Of a DNA stretch of 64,000 nucleotides, positions 9,338 through 17,800 are shown in pieces; position 1 is the first letter of the stretch, and each line of letters begins with the position of its first letter. The notes beneath the pieces are model-generated. The model did not search any database and was not told where the DNA came from. It worked only from the letters and a program-made list of their open reading frames with translations. The DNA is from Jiella mangrovi. GTDB taxonomy: Bacteria; Pseudomonadota; Alphaproteobacteria; Rhizobiales; Rhizobiaceae. Made by a program: the position numbers and the translations under genes. The DNA lies in contig NZ_JAGJCF010000004.1 of assembly GCF_017815135.1 (NCBI RefSeq), positions 1 to 64,000 of the forward strand, written 5' to 3'.

Positions 9338-10747
9338 ATGGCTGACACGCAGCATGGCTTGGACGCGCCTTCCCCCGAACCTCGCATCGGCATCTATGAC
9401 GAGGAGGGCTACCTCGCCGAAGACTTCCTCGACCGCGTCAAGGACGCCGTCGACACGGACGATCAGGCCTATCTGCGCCAGACCATCGCGCCCCTGCATG
9501 AATCGGAGCTCGGCGACGTCCTGCGCAATCTCGACCACGACCAGCGCCAGTCGCTGGTCAGGCTCATGGGCGAGGAGTTCGACTATACCGCGCTGACCGA
9601 GGTCGACGAGGCGATCCGCCTGTCGATCGTCGATGCGATGCCGAACGAGCAGGTGGCCGAGGCCCTGCGCGAGCTCGATTCGGACGACGCCGTCTATATT
9701 CTGGAGGATCTGGGAGAGGAAGACCGCAAGGAAATCCTCGCCAAGCTGCCCTTCCGCGAGCGGCTGCGGCTGCGCCGTTCTTTGGAATACCCGGAAGAAT
9801 CGGCCGGCCGGCGCATGCAGACGGAGTTCGTCGCCGTGCCGCCCTATTGGACCGTCGGCCAGACCATCGACTACATGCGTGAGGAAGAGGACCTTCCTGA
9901 TTCCTTCGCCCAGATCTTCGTGGTCGATCCGACCTTCAAGCTCCTCGGCGCCGTCGATCTCGACCGCATCCTCAGGGCCAAGCGTCCCGAGAAGATCGAC
10001 GAGATCATGCATGAGACGCGCCATGCGATCCCGGCCGAAACCGACCAGGAAGAAGCCGCACAGACCATCGAGCAATACGATCTTCTGTCCGCCGCCGTCG
10101 TCGACGAGAACGATCGGCTGGTCGGCATCCTGACCATCGACGACGTCATCGACATCGTCCAGCAGGAGGCCGAAGAGGACATCCGCCGCATGGCCGGCCT
10201 CGGCGACGAGGAGATTTCCGATACCGTCGTCACGGCGGCGCGCTCGCGCTTTCTCTGGCTGCTCGTCAATCTCGCCACGGCGATCCTCGCCTCGCTGGTC
10301 ATCGGCCTGTTCGATGCCTCGATCCAGCAGATGGTGGCGCTCGCCGTCCTGATGCCGATCGTCGCCTCGATGGGCGGCAATGCCGGCACCCAGACCATGA
10401 CCGTGACCGTCCGCGCGCTCGCCTCGCGCGATCTCGACATCTACAATGCCGGCAGGATCGTGCGCAGGGAGGTTTTGATCGGCCTTCTCAACGGGGCGAT
10501 GTTCGCCGTCGTCATCGGTGTCGTCGCGGCGGTCTGGTTCGCCAATGTCGCGCTCGGCCAGGTCATCGCCGTCGCGATGATCGTCAACATGCTGGCGGCC
10601 GCGCTGGCGGGGATCCTGATCCCGCTGGTGCTCGACCATTTCGGCGCCGACCCCGCGATCGCCTCGGGGACGTTCGTGACGACGGTCACCGACGTCGTCG
10701 GCTTTTTCGCCTTTCTGGGGCTCGCGAGCTGGTGGTTTTCGATCTGA
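9338..10747 (+). CDS. mgtE: Magnesium transporter MgtE
   Basis: MgtE is a dimeric inner-membrane Mg2+ channel gated by cytosolic Mg2+ sensing. The 469 residues contain the acidic MgtE N domain (about 25-130), a pair of CBS domains (about 135-255, with LLGAVDLDRILRA and LVGILTIDDVIDIV) and a plug helix. Five C-terminal helices follow, including MPIVASMGGNAGTQTMTVTV, the conserved pore signature. I choose the ATG at 9338 because GGGAGG precedes it. A GTG at 9299 would add 13 residues. The gene stands alone between two convergent or divergent neighbours, and I see no Mg2+ riboswitch upstream. Confidence 0.95.
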   Translation: MADTQHGLDAPSPEPRIGIYDEEGYLAEDFLDRVKDAVDTDDQAYLRQTIAPLHESELGDVLRNLDHDQRQSLVRLMGEEFDYTALTEVDEAIRLSIVDAMPNEQVAEALRELDSDDAVYILEDLGEEDRKEILAKLPFRERLRLRRSLEYPEESAGRRMQTEFVAVPPYWTVGQTIDYMREEEDLPDSFAQIFVVDPTFKLLGAVDLDRILRAKRPEKIDEIMHETRHAIPAETDQEEAAQTIEQYDLLSAAVVDENDRLVGILTIDDVIDIVQQEAEEDIRRMAGLGDEEISDTVVTAARSRFLWLLVNLATAILASLVIGLFDASIQQMVALAVLMPIVASMGGNAGTQTMTVTVRALASRDLDIYNAGRIVRREVLIGLLNGAMFAVVIGVVAAVWFANVALGQVIAVAMIVNMLAAALAGILIPLVLDHFGADPAIASGTFVTTVTDVVGFFAFLGLASWWFSI

Positions 10748-10828
10748 CGCGCCGCCGGACGTCGGGCCGGGAGCCAGCCGGTCCGTTCACCACGCTGACA
10801 GCCTCACAGTCTCATTTGCCATGCAGAT

Positions 10829-10844
10829 TTGACTTTTACGTAAA
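10829..10844. promoter_or_regulatory. TTGACT box with TTTACGTAAA palindrome upstream of the MerR gene
   Basis: A perfect 10-base palindrome TTTACGTAAA at 10835-10844 directly follows a -35-like TTGACT at 10829-10834, about 50 bases before the MerR start. LiuR/GnyR-type MerR regulators are reported to bind ACGTAAA-containing palindromes, which fits the encoded protein. A convincing -10 is not clear. The site is probably autoregulatory. Confidence 0.5.
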
Positions 10845-10890
10845 TCGTGGCGCAAGCATATATCCGGGAATGCAGTGCCTCCGGGGAAAT

Positions 10891-11289
10891 ATGCGCGAAC
10901 ATTACACGATCACCGAGCTGACGCGCGAGTTCGGCATCTCGACGAGGACGATCCGCTTCTACGAGGATGAGGGTCTGATCCACCCGATCCGGCGCGGGCG
11001 CACGCGGCTGTTCCGTCCCTCCGACCGCCAGCTCCTGAGAAACATCCTGCGCGGCAAAAGGCTCGGCTTCTCGATCTCCGAGATCCGCGACATCGTCCAC
11101 ATGTATCGCGAGCCGCCCGGCGAGGCGGGGCAGCTGCGGGCGATCGTGACCAAGGTCGCCGAACGGCGTGCCGAGCTCGAACAGAAGCGCCGCGACATCG
11201 AGGACATGCTCGGCGAGCTCGAGGCCGCCGAAGAGGCGTGCCTCACGCGAATGGCCGAGCTCGGGGTCGGCCAGAAACGTTCCGGCTGA
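10891..11289 (+). CDS. MerR-family regulator, GnyR/LiuR type
   Basis: The protein is a 132-residue MerR regulator. Residues 1-70 form the winged HTH (YTITELTREFGISTRTIRFYEDEGLI), followed by RGRTRLFRPSDRQLLRNILRGKRLGFSISEI, which matches the GnyR/LiuR subgroup. The C-terminus is a coiled coil (EQKRRDIEDMLGELEAAEEAC) without a metal-binding cysteine pattern. Relatives control branched-chain amino acid, isovaleryl-CoA and acyclic terpene degradation. No such genes are adjacent here, so the regulator is an orphan by position. I use the ATG at 10891, seven bases after GGGGAA. Upstream in-frame starts would place coding sequence over the palindrome. Confidence 0.85.
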   Translation: MREHYTITELTREFGISTRTIRFYEDEGLIHPIRRGRTRLFRPSDRQLLRNILRGKRLGFSISEIRDIVHMYREPPGEAGQLRAIVTKVAERRAELEQKRRDIEDMLGELEAAEEACLTRMAELGVGQKRSG

Positions 11290-11318
11290 CACCGGCAGCC
11301 GGCCCTCGGGGCAAAGCG

Positions 11319-12278
11319 CTATCCCTTGGGATCGAAGCTGCAGGCCGCCGTGATTTCGCGGATCCGGCTCATTTCATCCGGTCCGGCATCGTTCTTCATC
11401 AGGGAATCGAAGAGGTTCTTGCTCTTCAGCCGCGTCTCCGCGCAATCGCAGTAATCGGTGCAGAAGGCGGCGTCCCGGGTGGCCAGGCACGCCCTGTTGC
11501 AGTCGCCGCGAAAGATCGCGTCGCGATCGGGCGGTGCGACAATCGTGAACAGCGCCACGAGCCCATAAAGAAGCGGCTGGTGCAGGAGATAGATGATCAG
11601 CGCGTGACGGCCGGCGACGCCGAGCGGCCAGAGCCCCGCGAGCCTGTCGTTCCAGCCGCGCATCATGGCGATCCAGCCGCGATCGACCGCGATGCGGCCC
11701 GCCGCGATGCCGATCAGGACGGCGCCAAAGAACGGGAAGATCGGCACGAGGTCGTTGGACAGCGGCATCTTCTCGGAAAACCAGCCGATCCAGGCGAGCC
11801 AGCGGCTGTCGAAGCCCGGCAGCGTGACGAAGCTTGGCGCCGCGACGACGGCGACGCCGCAAAGCGCCGTCAGAACGGCCGGCAGCCGCAGGAAGGCGAG
11901 GCCGAGAACACTTGCCAGCGCGATATGCTGGAGGATGCCGAAGAAGACGAAGCTGTTGGGCGTGACGAAAAGGGTCGCGACGGTGACGGCGATGGCGCCG
12001 GCGACGATCTGGGCCAGGCGGACGAGAAATTTCCGCCAGCGGATTTCACGGCCATGGGCGAGAACGAGGGAGAAGCCCACCAGGAACAGGAAGCTCGAGG
12101 CGATGCAGCGCGCGAAGATGCGCCAGCCGCCCTGGGCCGTCAGGCCTTCCGCGACATAGGAGAAGTGTTCCAGATCCCAGGTGAAATGGTAGGTCGCCAT
12201 GGCGGCGATGGCGACCGCCCGCGCGATGTCGATGATCTCGACCCGCCCGCGGGCCGACGGACTGATGCTCTCAGGCAC
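11319..12278 (-). CDS. DUF1624 / heparan-alpha-glucosaminide acetyltransferase-like membrane protein
   Basis: This 319-residue integral membrane protein has about eight to ten helices. The N-terminal signature RVEIIDIARAVAIAAMATYHFTWDLE and the following FLFLVGFSLVLAHG are typical of DUF1624, a family related to the catalytic domain of HGSNAT and to OpgC-like acyltransferases. It probably moves an acyl group across the inner membrane to a sugar or glycan, with the conserved histidine of ATYHF a candidate catalytic residue. The C-terminal tail after about residue 250 is soluble and holds several cysteines (CNRACLATRDAAFCTDYCDC), which is unusual and may be a small disulfide-bonded domain. It converges with the MerR gene (29-base gap). 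Confidence 0.85.
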   Translation of the reverse strand: MPESISPSARGRVEIIDIARAVAIAAMATYHFTWDLEHFSYVAEGLTAQGGWRIFARCIASSFLFLVGFSLVLAHGREIRWRKFLVRLAQIVAGAIAVTVATLFVTPNSFVFFGILQHIALASVLGLAFLRLPAVLTALCGVAVVAAPSFVTLPGFDSRWLAWIGWFSEKMPLSNDLVPIFPFFGAVLIGIAAGRIAVDRGWIAMMRGWNDRLAGLWPLGVAGRHALIIYLLHQPLLYGLVALFTIVAPPDRDAIFRGDCNRACLATRDAAFCTDYCDCAETRLKSKNLFDSLMKNDAGPDEMSRIREITAACSFDPKG

Positions 12279-12474
12279 TGAAATCCCCTTCCGGTCGCGC
12301 TGCCTCTACAGCATCGGCCTGAAAATCGGAATCGCTTTTCGGCGAGCGCGATGCTTGTTTTTCGAAGAGGTAAGGCGTCCATCGCACGATTTGACAGGGT
12401 GCACGACAGTCTCGTTGAACGGCGCATATCGAGTGCCTGACACTGCGAGATCAGGCATCCGCTTTTATCGCGCT

Positions 12475-12642
12475 CGTCATGCTCGGGCCCCGTCCCGAGC
12501 ATCCAGTGCGCCGATTAAGCTTCTGTTGTGTCGAACGTTTCTAGATTCTCGGGACGGGGCCCGAGAATGACGAAGCGTCGAACGCTGCGCCTTATCGATC
12601 AAGCTGTGGTCGGCCTTCGAGGATCGTTTCGTGCACACTGAC
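12475..12642. repeat. Family A palindromic repeats, inverted pair
   Basis: A core palindrome at 12475-12506 and an oppositely oriented one at 12545-12572 flank about 40 bases. The second continues into the tail shared with copy 1 near the window start, up to about 12642. The pair sits in the 576-base divergent gap between the DUF1624 gene (start 12278) and the aldo/keto reductase (start 12855). I see no gene in this gap. Promoters for both neighbours must lie in it but are not clear. Confidence 0.7.
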
Positions 12643-12854
12643 GATTTGACGGAACCGCGGCGCAGCCTAGCTCTCGATCCTCCGGCGAAGGCTGTGAGGC
12701 GGGGCAAATGGAGCGGCTTAGCAGCCTTCAAACCCCGCCGGAGCTCATAGCGGTTGCGCGCAAGAAGCGCATCGGACGTGCAACACCGCTCATTGCGCCT
12801 ATTTCCCCTCTCCAGAGCACGCGCAAGGGCGCCCGAAGACCAGAGAGGCAAAAC

Positions 12855-13685
12855 ATGAAGATCATCGAAGCGGGAACCGCGAAGATCCCGGCCATCGGCC
12901 TTGGAACCTTCACGCTGGAGGGCGAAACATGCGTCGACATGGTGGCGCGCGCGATCGACCTTGGCTACCGCCATATCGATACCGCCCGCATGTATGGCAA
13001 CGAGAAGGAGGTCGGCGAGGGCATTCGCAAGAGCGGGATCCAGCGCGAGGACGTCTTCGTCACGACCAAGATCTGGTGGACCGATCTTTCCGAGGACGCC
13101 ATTGCGGCGGCCGCGCGCGATTCGATCGACCGGCTCGGCATCGGCCCGGTCGATCTGTTGCTGATTCACTGGCCGAACCCGGAGATCGCCCTCGAAGAAT
13201 CGATCGACGCGCTCTGCGCCACCGTCGATGACGGGCTGACCACCAATGTCGGGGTCGCGAACTTCACCTCGACGCTGCTCGACGAGGCGGCGACGATGGC
13301 CTCGCATCCTTTGGTCTGCAATCAGGTGGAATATCATCCGTTCCTGTCGCAGGCACAGGTGCTTTCCGCCTGCCGCCGCCACGATATGGGCCTCATCGCC
13401 TATTCGCCGATTGGCCGGGGCGGGGATGTGCTGAACCATCCGGTGATCCGCGATGCTGCCGAGCGCCACGGCAAGTCGCCGGCGCAGATCGTGTTGCGCT
13501 GGGAGATCGAGCATGACGGCGTCGGAGCCATTCCGCGGACCTCCAAGCGAGAGCGGCTCGCGGAGAACCTCGCGATCTTCGACTTCGAGCTGACCGGTGA
13601 CGAGCAGGCGGCGATCAGTGCCTTGACGCGGCGCAACGAGCGGCTGGTCGATCCTTCCTTCGCGCCGCATTGGGATCGTGCCTGA
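12855..13685 (+). CDS. Aldo/keto reductase, 2,5-diketo-D-gluconate reductase-like
   Basis: This is a 276-residue NADPH-dependent TIM-barrel oxidoreductase of the AKR superfamily, close in form to bacterial 2,5-diketo-D-gluconate and methylglyoxal reductases. Catalytic tetrad positions are visible: Asp and Tyr in GYRHIDTARMYGNEKEVG, Lys in VFVTTKIWW and His in LLLIHWPN. The C-terminal cofactor motif is IPRTSKRERLAENLAIFDFEL. The ATG at 12855 is preceded by AGAGAGG with good spacing. An open frame extends upstream to 12708 but has no family match. The stop overlaps the MscS start (TGATG), so the two genes form an operon. The substrate is not determinable. Confidence 0.93.
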   Translation: MKIIEAGTAKIPAIGLGTFTLEGETCVDMVARAIDLGYRHIDTARMYGNEKEVGEGIRKSGIQREDVFVTTKIWWTDLSEDAIAAAARDSIDRLGIGPVDLLLIHWPNPEIALEESIDALCATVDDGLTTNVGVANFTSTLLDEAATMASHPLVCNQVEYHPFLSQAQVLSACRRHDMGLIAYSPIGRGGDVLNHPVIRDAAERHGKSPAQIVLRWEIEHDGVGAIPRTSKRERLAENLAIFDFELTGDEQAAISALTRRNERLVDPSFAPHWDRA

Positions 13686-15136
13686 TGGATTCGGCGACGC
13701 TGAACCGGATCGGCGAGCAGGTTTCGGGATGGGCAGCTTCGGCGCTGGAATTCTTCTACCAGCCGTCGAGCCTCGCCCAGATCGGGGCCATCGCCGTCTG
13801 CTTTCTCATCGCCCTCGCTCTCAATCGCCTGACCCGCGGCCCCCTCGAGGCTCAGGCGCGCAAGATCCGGGCAGCGCCCAGCCTCTTGCGGATCATCGTC
13901 GCGATCCGCCGGCGCATGAAGCTCGTCTACTTCGTCTTCGGCCTGTGGATCCTCACCCTGATCGACAGCGCCGCCGGGGGGCCGCGCTCCTCGATCATCT
14001 CGGTCGTCTTCAACCTCGGCCTCGCCTATCTCGTCATCTCGGTCGCCTCACGCATCCTGCGCAACAAGCTGGCGTCGCGGATCATCGCCATCGGCGCATG
14101 GATCGTTGCGGCGCTGTCGATCCTCGATCTCCTGGACCCGGTTTCAAAGGCTCTCGACGCAACCGCCATAAATATCGGCGCATCGCGCATCTCCGCGCTC
14201 TTGGTGATCAAGGCCGTCGTCGTCCTGGCGCTGACCTTCTGGCTCGCCTCGGTCGTCGGCAATTTCCTCGACACGCGGATCAAGCGCAGCGACGAGCTGA
14301 CGCCGGCGCTGCGCGTCCTGATCGGCAAGCTTCTCAAGGTCGGGCTCGTCTTCGTCGCCTGCCTCGTCGGCCTTGCCGCGGTGGGGGTCGATCTGACCGC
14401 GCTCACCGTCCTGTCCGGTGCCCTCGGCGTCGGCCTCGGCTTCGGCCTGCAGAAGGTCGTGTCGAACTTCATTTCGGGAATCATCATTCTCACCGATCGC
14501 TCGATCAAGCCGGGCGACACGATCTCGCTCGGCGACACCTTCGGCTGGATCCGCGAATTGCGTGCGCGCTTCGTCTCCGTCATCACCCGGGACGGCCGGG
14601 AATATCTGATCCCCAACGAGGACTTCATCACCAACCAGGTGATCAACTGGTCGTTTTCCAACGATCTCGTCAGAATCGACGTGACCTTCGGCGTCTCCTA
14701 CGACTCCAACCCCCATGACGTGATCCGCATCGCCAAGGAGGCGACGACCTCGGTCGGCCGTGTCGTTTCGGACAAGCCGGTGGTCTGCTGGCTGACCGGC
14801 TTTGGCGACAGTTCGCTCGATTTCATCATCCGCTTCTGGATCAAGGACCCGCCGGCCGGGCTCACCAATGTCAGGGGCGAGGTGCTGCTGGCCCTGTGGG
14901 ATGCCTTCAAGGAGAACGACATCGGAATTCCGTTCCCGCATCGCGAGATCCTGATGCGCACGCCGGTGACGTTTGCGCGGGACCGCAGCTTCGGCGGGGG
15001 AGGGGCTGGTGCAGGCGATCGCGGCGAGGACAGCGCAAGCGTCGAGGTGAAGAAGGCACGGCGACAGGCGGCGGACGAGGTCTCAGGCGGCGATCCAGAC
15101 GACGAAAAGAAGAAGTCCCGCTCGGCCGCGGAGTAG
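13685..15136 (+). CDS. MscS-family mechanosensitive ion channel
   Basis: This 483-residue inner-membrane channel opens under membrane tension to release osmolytes. There are about five hydrophobic helices. The pore helix and beta domain are recognisable from LTVLSGALGVGLGFGLQKVVSNFISGIIIL to SIKPGDTISLGDTFGWI and RDGREYLIPNEDFITNQVINWS. The C-terminal alpha/beta cage follows, ending in PFPHREI near residue 420. The last 55 residues are a disordered Gly/Asp/Lys-rich tail. It is longer at the N-terminus than E. coli MscS (about 286 residues), as in the mid-size YbdG/MscM-like members. The start codon shares a base with the stop of the aldo/keto reductase. Confidence 0.93.
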   Translation: MDSATLNRIGEQVSGWAASALEFFYQPSSLAQIGAIAVCFLIALALNRLTRGPLEAQARKIRAAPSLLRIIVAIRRRMKLVYFVFGLWILTLIDSAAGGPRSSIISVVFNLGLAYLVISVASRILRNKLASRIIAIGAWIVAALSILDLLDPVSKALDATAINIGASRISALLVIKAVVVLALTFWLASVVGNFLDTRIKRSDELTPALRVLIGKLLKVGLVFVACLVGLAAVGVDLTALTVLSGALGVGLGFGLQKVVSNFISGIIILTDRSIKPGDTISLGDTFGWIRELRARFVSVITRDGREYLIPNEDFITNQVINWSFSNDLVRIDVTFGVSYDSNPHDVIRIAKEATTSVGRVVSDKPVVCWLTGFGDSSLDFIIRFWIKDPPAGLTNVRGEVLLALWDAFKENDIGIPFPHREILMRTPVTFARDRSFGGGGAGAGDRGEDSASVEVKKARRQAADEVSGGDPDDEKKKSRSAAE

Positions 15137-15203
15137 GCCGCCCGCCGAGGGCCCATCTTGCCATTCTTCGCCAGAGGCGGCACGCCACGCCTGTGCCTCA
15201 AAC

Positions 15204-16127
15204 ATGCCTCGCCGTCCTGTCGATGGCTCGGGGCGATGCACCGCCCTTCATCCGGAGTTCGACCCCCTGTTCTTCTACGTCGCCAAGATCGTCTGGTTTC
15301 TCGTCCAGCCTCTCGTCGCCATCCTTGTTCTCATGGCGCTGGGGCTGGTGATCGCAGGGCTGCGCTGGAAGCGGCTCGGATTCGCGCTCATGGGGCTTGC
15401 CTTCGCCAGCCTTGCCGTCGTCAGCCTTTCGCCGCTCGGCCTCCTGATGATGGCCGCGCTGGAAGACCGGTTTCCCCGTCCCGAACTGCCGAAGGCCGTC
15501 GCCGGCATCGTCGTTCTGGGGGGCGCATTCGACACGCGCATTGCCAGAACCAGAGGCGGCGCCGAGTTCAACGAGGCGGCGGATCGGGCGACCGAGGCGC
15601 TGATCCTCGCCCGGCGATACCCGGCCGCGAAGGTGATCTTTTCCGGTGGCGACGCCTCGGTTCTTGCAGAGGACGTTCCCGAGACGCTTTCGGCAAAGGC
15701 GTTCTTCCTCGGCGCCGGTCTTTCGCCGGACCGGCTGGTCCTCGACGACAAGGCCCGCGATACCTACGAAAACGCCGTCTATGCCAAGGAGCTTGCCGAT
15801 CCCAGGCCGGGGGAGACCTGGCTCCTGATCACCTCGGCCTTTCACATGGCGCGAGCCGTCGGCTGCTTCCGCAAGGCCGGCTTTGCCGTCCTGCCCTATC
15901 CGGTGGACTATCGCACGCCGGGCGGAAGCGAGGTCTGGCGCCCGTCGACGGCGAGTGTGCGCAATGTCGAGAAGGTGCATTTCGCCATTCGCGAATATCT
16001 CGGGCTTCTGGCCTACTGGCTGCAGGGGCGCACGGACGCCCTGTTCCCGGCGCCGCGCGCCGATACCGGCGGCTCGGCCGCTATTCGGCGAGGATCCGCA
16101 GCGCCGGCGAGCGGAACTGCCGGTTGA
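15204..16127 (+). CDS. YdcF/DUF218 family membrane protein
   Basis: The 307-residue protein carries two N-terminal membrane helices (FFYVAKIVWFLVQPLVAILVLMALG and the following hydrophobic segment) and a periplasmic or extracytoplasmic DUF218 domain. DUF218 signatures are IVVLGGAFDTR, YPAAKVIFSGGDAS, ARDTYENAVYAKEL and LLITSAFHMARAVGCFRKAGF. Relatives include SanA, YdcF and ElyC, which influence envelope integrity and peptidoglycan precursor supply, but no reaction is established. The true start may lie downstream of 15204, because family members begin close to the FFYVAK segment. Its 3' end overlaps the convergent DUF599 gene by 47 bases. Confidence 0.88.
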   Translation: MPRRPVDGSGRCTALHPEFDPLFFYVAKIVWFLVQPLVAILVLMALGLVIAGLRWKRLGFALMGLAFASLAVVSLSPLGLLMMAALEDRFPRPELPKAVAGIVVLGGAFDTRIARTRGGAEFNEAADRATEALILARRYPAAKVIFSGGDASVLAEDVPETLSAKAFFLGAGLSPDRLVLDDKARDTYENAVYAKELADPRPGETWLLITSAFHMARAVGCFRKAGFAVLPYPVDYRTPGGSEVWRPSTASVRNVEKVHFAIREYLGLLAYWLQGRTDALFPAPRADTGGSAAIRRGSAAPASGTAG

Positions 16128-16758
16128 GCAGGATGGCGACGACGAGGGCCGTCGAGGCCATCAGTACCAGCGGCCCGATCAGCCAGCCGAGATAGGCGAC
16201 GGCGAAGAAGATCGCTCTCAGACCCGAATTGAAGTGGCGCCCGGCGATTCGGTTGAGGGTGATGGCCCGTTCGACGGCGCGGTCTGCGCCGGCCTTGTCG
16301 GTTGCCGCCTCCTCGCGCATCGGCACCGCGCCGATGAGGATCGAGCAATAGTTGAACAGGCGATAGGCCCAGCCGAACTTGAAGAAGGCGTAACAGAAGA
16401 TCATCACCAGCCCGAACAGCTTCAGTTCGACCAGCGCCTTGTCGATGCCGCCGGAAAACGGCAGATCCGCTGCGACCGAAGAGATCCGCTCGGCGGCGCC
16501 CAGAAGGGCGAAGCAGCCGCCGATGGCGAAGATGCAGGCCGAGGCGAAGAACGCCGTCCCCTGTTGCAGGCCGGCCATGATCGCCGTGTCGATCATCCGC
16601 AGATCGCGGGTCAGCATCGCCCGCATCCATACCGCCCGCTGGACGTTCATCGCGCCCGAAAGGCCATGGCCCGCCCGGGCATGTCGCTCGACGACGAAAT
16701 TGTATATGACCCACGCAGACAGGAAGAGGACGAGGGCAAGACTGTCGGCAAATGTCAT
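16081..16758 (-). CDS. DUF599 family membrane protein
   Basis: This is a 225-residue DUF599 protein of unknown function with about four hydrophobic helices. Its signatures are the N-terminal WVIYNFVVE, MNVQRAVWMRAMLTRDLRMIDTAIMAGLQQGTAFFASA and the central FFKFGWAYRLFNYCSILIGAVP. I start at 16758 (MTFADSLALV), where AAGAGA lies about ten bases upstream. A 19-residue extension to 16815 is open but not typical. Its 3' end overlaps the end of YdcF on the other strand. Confidence 0.87.
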   Translation of the reverse strand: MTFADSLALVLFLSAWVIYNFVVERHARAGHGLSGAMNVQRAVWMRAMLTRDLRMIDTAIMAGLQQGTAFFASACIFAIGGCFALLGAAERISSVAADLPFSGGIDKALVELKLFGLVMIFCYAFFKFGWAYRLFNYCSILIGAVPMREEAATDKAGADRAVERAITLNRIAGRHFNSGLRAIFFAVAYLGWLIGPLVLMASTALVVAILLNRQFRSPALRILAE

Positions 16759-16922
16759 TTCGCGGTCTCTTGTGCGGGACTGAAACCGGCACGCACGATG
16801 GCTTGTCCCGTTCACTCCCGGTTAGGGCTTGCCATGCGAGCCTAACGGAAAGGCTGATGCAAGGCTGCTATGCAAAAAGACGGCCCATATTTTCCTGCGG
16901 GGGCCGCTTGTAGGGCGCTGTG

Positions 16923-16937
16923 TTAAGCGATAATTAA
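16923..16937. promoter_or_regulatory. CtrA-like box TTAA-N7-TTAA
   Basis: TTAA at 16923-16926 and TTAA at 16934-16937 are separated by exactly seven bases, and a C follows the second. This matches the full binding site of CtrA, the alphaproteobacterial cell-cycle regulator. It lies 69 bases upstream of the 41-residue membrane protein and 165 bases upstream of the divergent DUF599 gene. TTAA is rare in this GC-rich sequence, which makes chance less likely, but a single match is not proof. Confidence 0.5.
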
Positions 16938-17005
16938 CGCCCGTGCTCGCGGTCGGGGGAAAGACCGGCGGCACGAAACTCTGGGGTTCAGGACACTTTC
17001 TGATC

Positions 17006-17131
17006 ATGGATGACAGCGTGCAAAAGTCGTGCTGGGGCGTGACCGTGTGGACGGTCGCGATCTTCTCGGCCTTTATGGTGATCGGTTTTCTCTTTACCGG
17101 CGCAGAAACGGTGGCGATCGCCGCCAACTGA
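17006..17131 (+). CDS. Small single-pass membrane protein, 41 residues
   Basis: The frame encodes a short polar N-terminus with one cysteine (MDDSVQKSCWG) and one hydrophobic helix (VTVWTVAIFSAFMVIGFLF), then a short polar tail. AGGA occurs about 12 bases before the ATG at 17006. Upstream in-frame codons extend to 16943 but add nothing protein-like. I do not recognise a family. The CtrA-like box upstream and the clean transmembrane helix make it a plausible small gene. Confidence 0.45.
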   Translation: MDDSVQKSCWGVTVWTVAIFSAFMVIGFLFTGAETVAIAAN

Positions 17132-17362
17132 CACGTGGCCATGCCTGCGGGAGACGCTCCCGCCGCGTGGCCCAAATAACAGTCTCAATCGACATCGCGA
17201 AACCGCCGGAACCGGTTCAGGCTGGTGCTTCAACGCGGCCTGCGTCGAAGCGGTATCCGAGGTGCGACGGCTGCCAGGGGCGGCGATCCTCATCTGAGGA
17301 TATCGGTGACGTTCTGCCGGCTTGCTCTTGGCTCTCGCGGCGAATTTCGCCACAAGCGGACC

Positions 17363-17788
17363 ATGGCCCTCAATCTGCTCAAGCTCTGCGTCGGCGCCGA
17401 TAGCCCGGACGATCTCGCCGCGTTCATCGCGAATCGTCTGGCAATGTCCGGTGGGACGCATCATTGGCATGTCACACGGATGGTGCCGAAGCGGACGGAC
17501 GAGCTTCTCGACGGCGGATCGCTTTACTGGGTCATTCGCGGCAGCGTTCAGGCCCGCCAGGCGATCACCGGGATCGAGCCGTTCACGGACGACGCCGGCA
17601 TCGGGCGCTGCCGAATCATGCTCGACCCGACATTGGTCCTTACGCGCCATCAGCCGAAACGCCCGTTTCAGGGATGGCGCTATCTGAGGGCAGAGGATGC
17701 GCCCTCCGACGTCATGATCCACGGCGAGGCCGGCGACGGCCTGCCGCCGGAACTCTCCATCGCCCTGCAGGAACTCGGCGTCCTCTGA
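17363..17788 (+). CDS. DUF1489 family protein
   Basis: This 141-residue soluble protein matches DUF1489, a family of unknown function found mainly in Alphaproteobacteria. Its segments are LNLLKLCVGADSPDDL at the start, the central HVTRMVPKRTDELLDGGSLYWVI, RCRIMLDPTLVLTRHQPKRPFQGWRYL, and the C-terminal PPELSIALQELGVL. The ATG at 17363 fits the family N-terminus. An open frame to 17225 is not supported. It converges with the small gene at 17801-18070. Confidence 0.88.
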   Translation: MALNLLKLCVGADSPDDLAAFIANRLAMSGGTHHWHVTRMVPKRTDELLDGGSLYWVIRGSVQARQAITGIEPFTDDAGIGRCRIMLDPTLVLTRHQPKRPFQGWRYLRAEDAPSDVMIHGEAGDGLPPELSIALQELGVL

Positions 17789-17800
17789 CGCCTGTATCGA

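Noticed and set aside
12279-12854. Possible small regulatory RNA in the divergent gap
   Set aside because: The structure is fully explained by the inverted repeat pair, with no clear promoter and terminator of its own.
12477-13670. 397-codon frame antisense to the aldo/keto reductase
   Set aside because: Its C-terminal part is translated family A repeat, which explains its likeness to a short frame at 18-230. The rest is a shadow.
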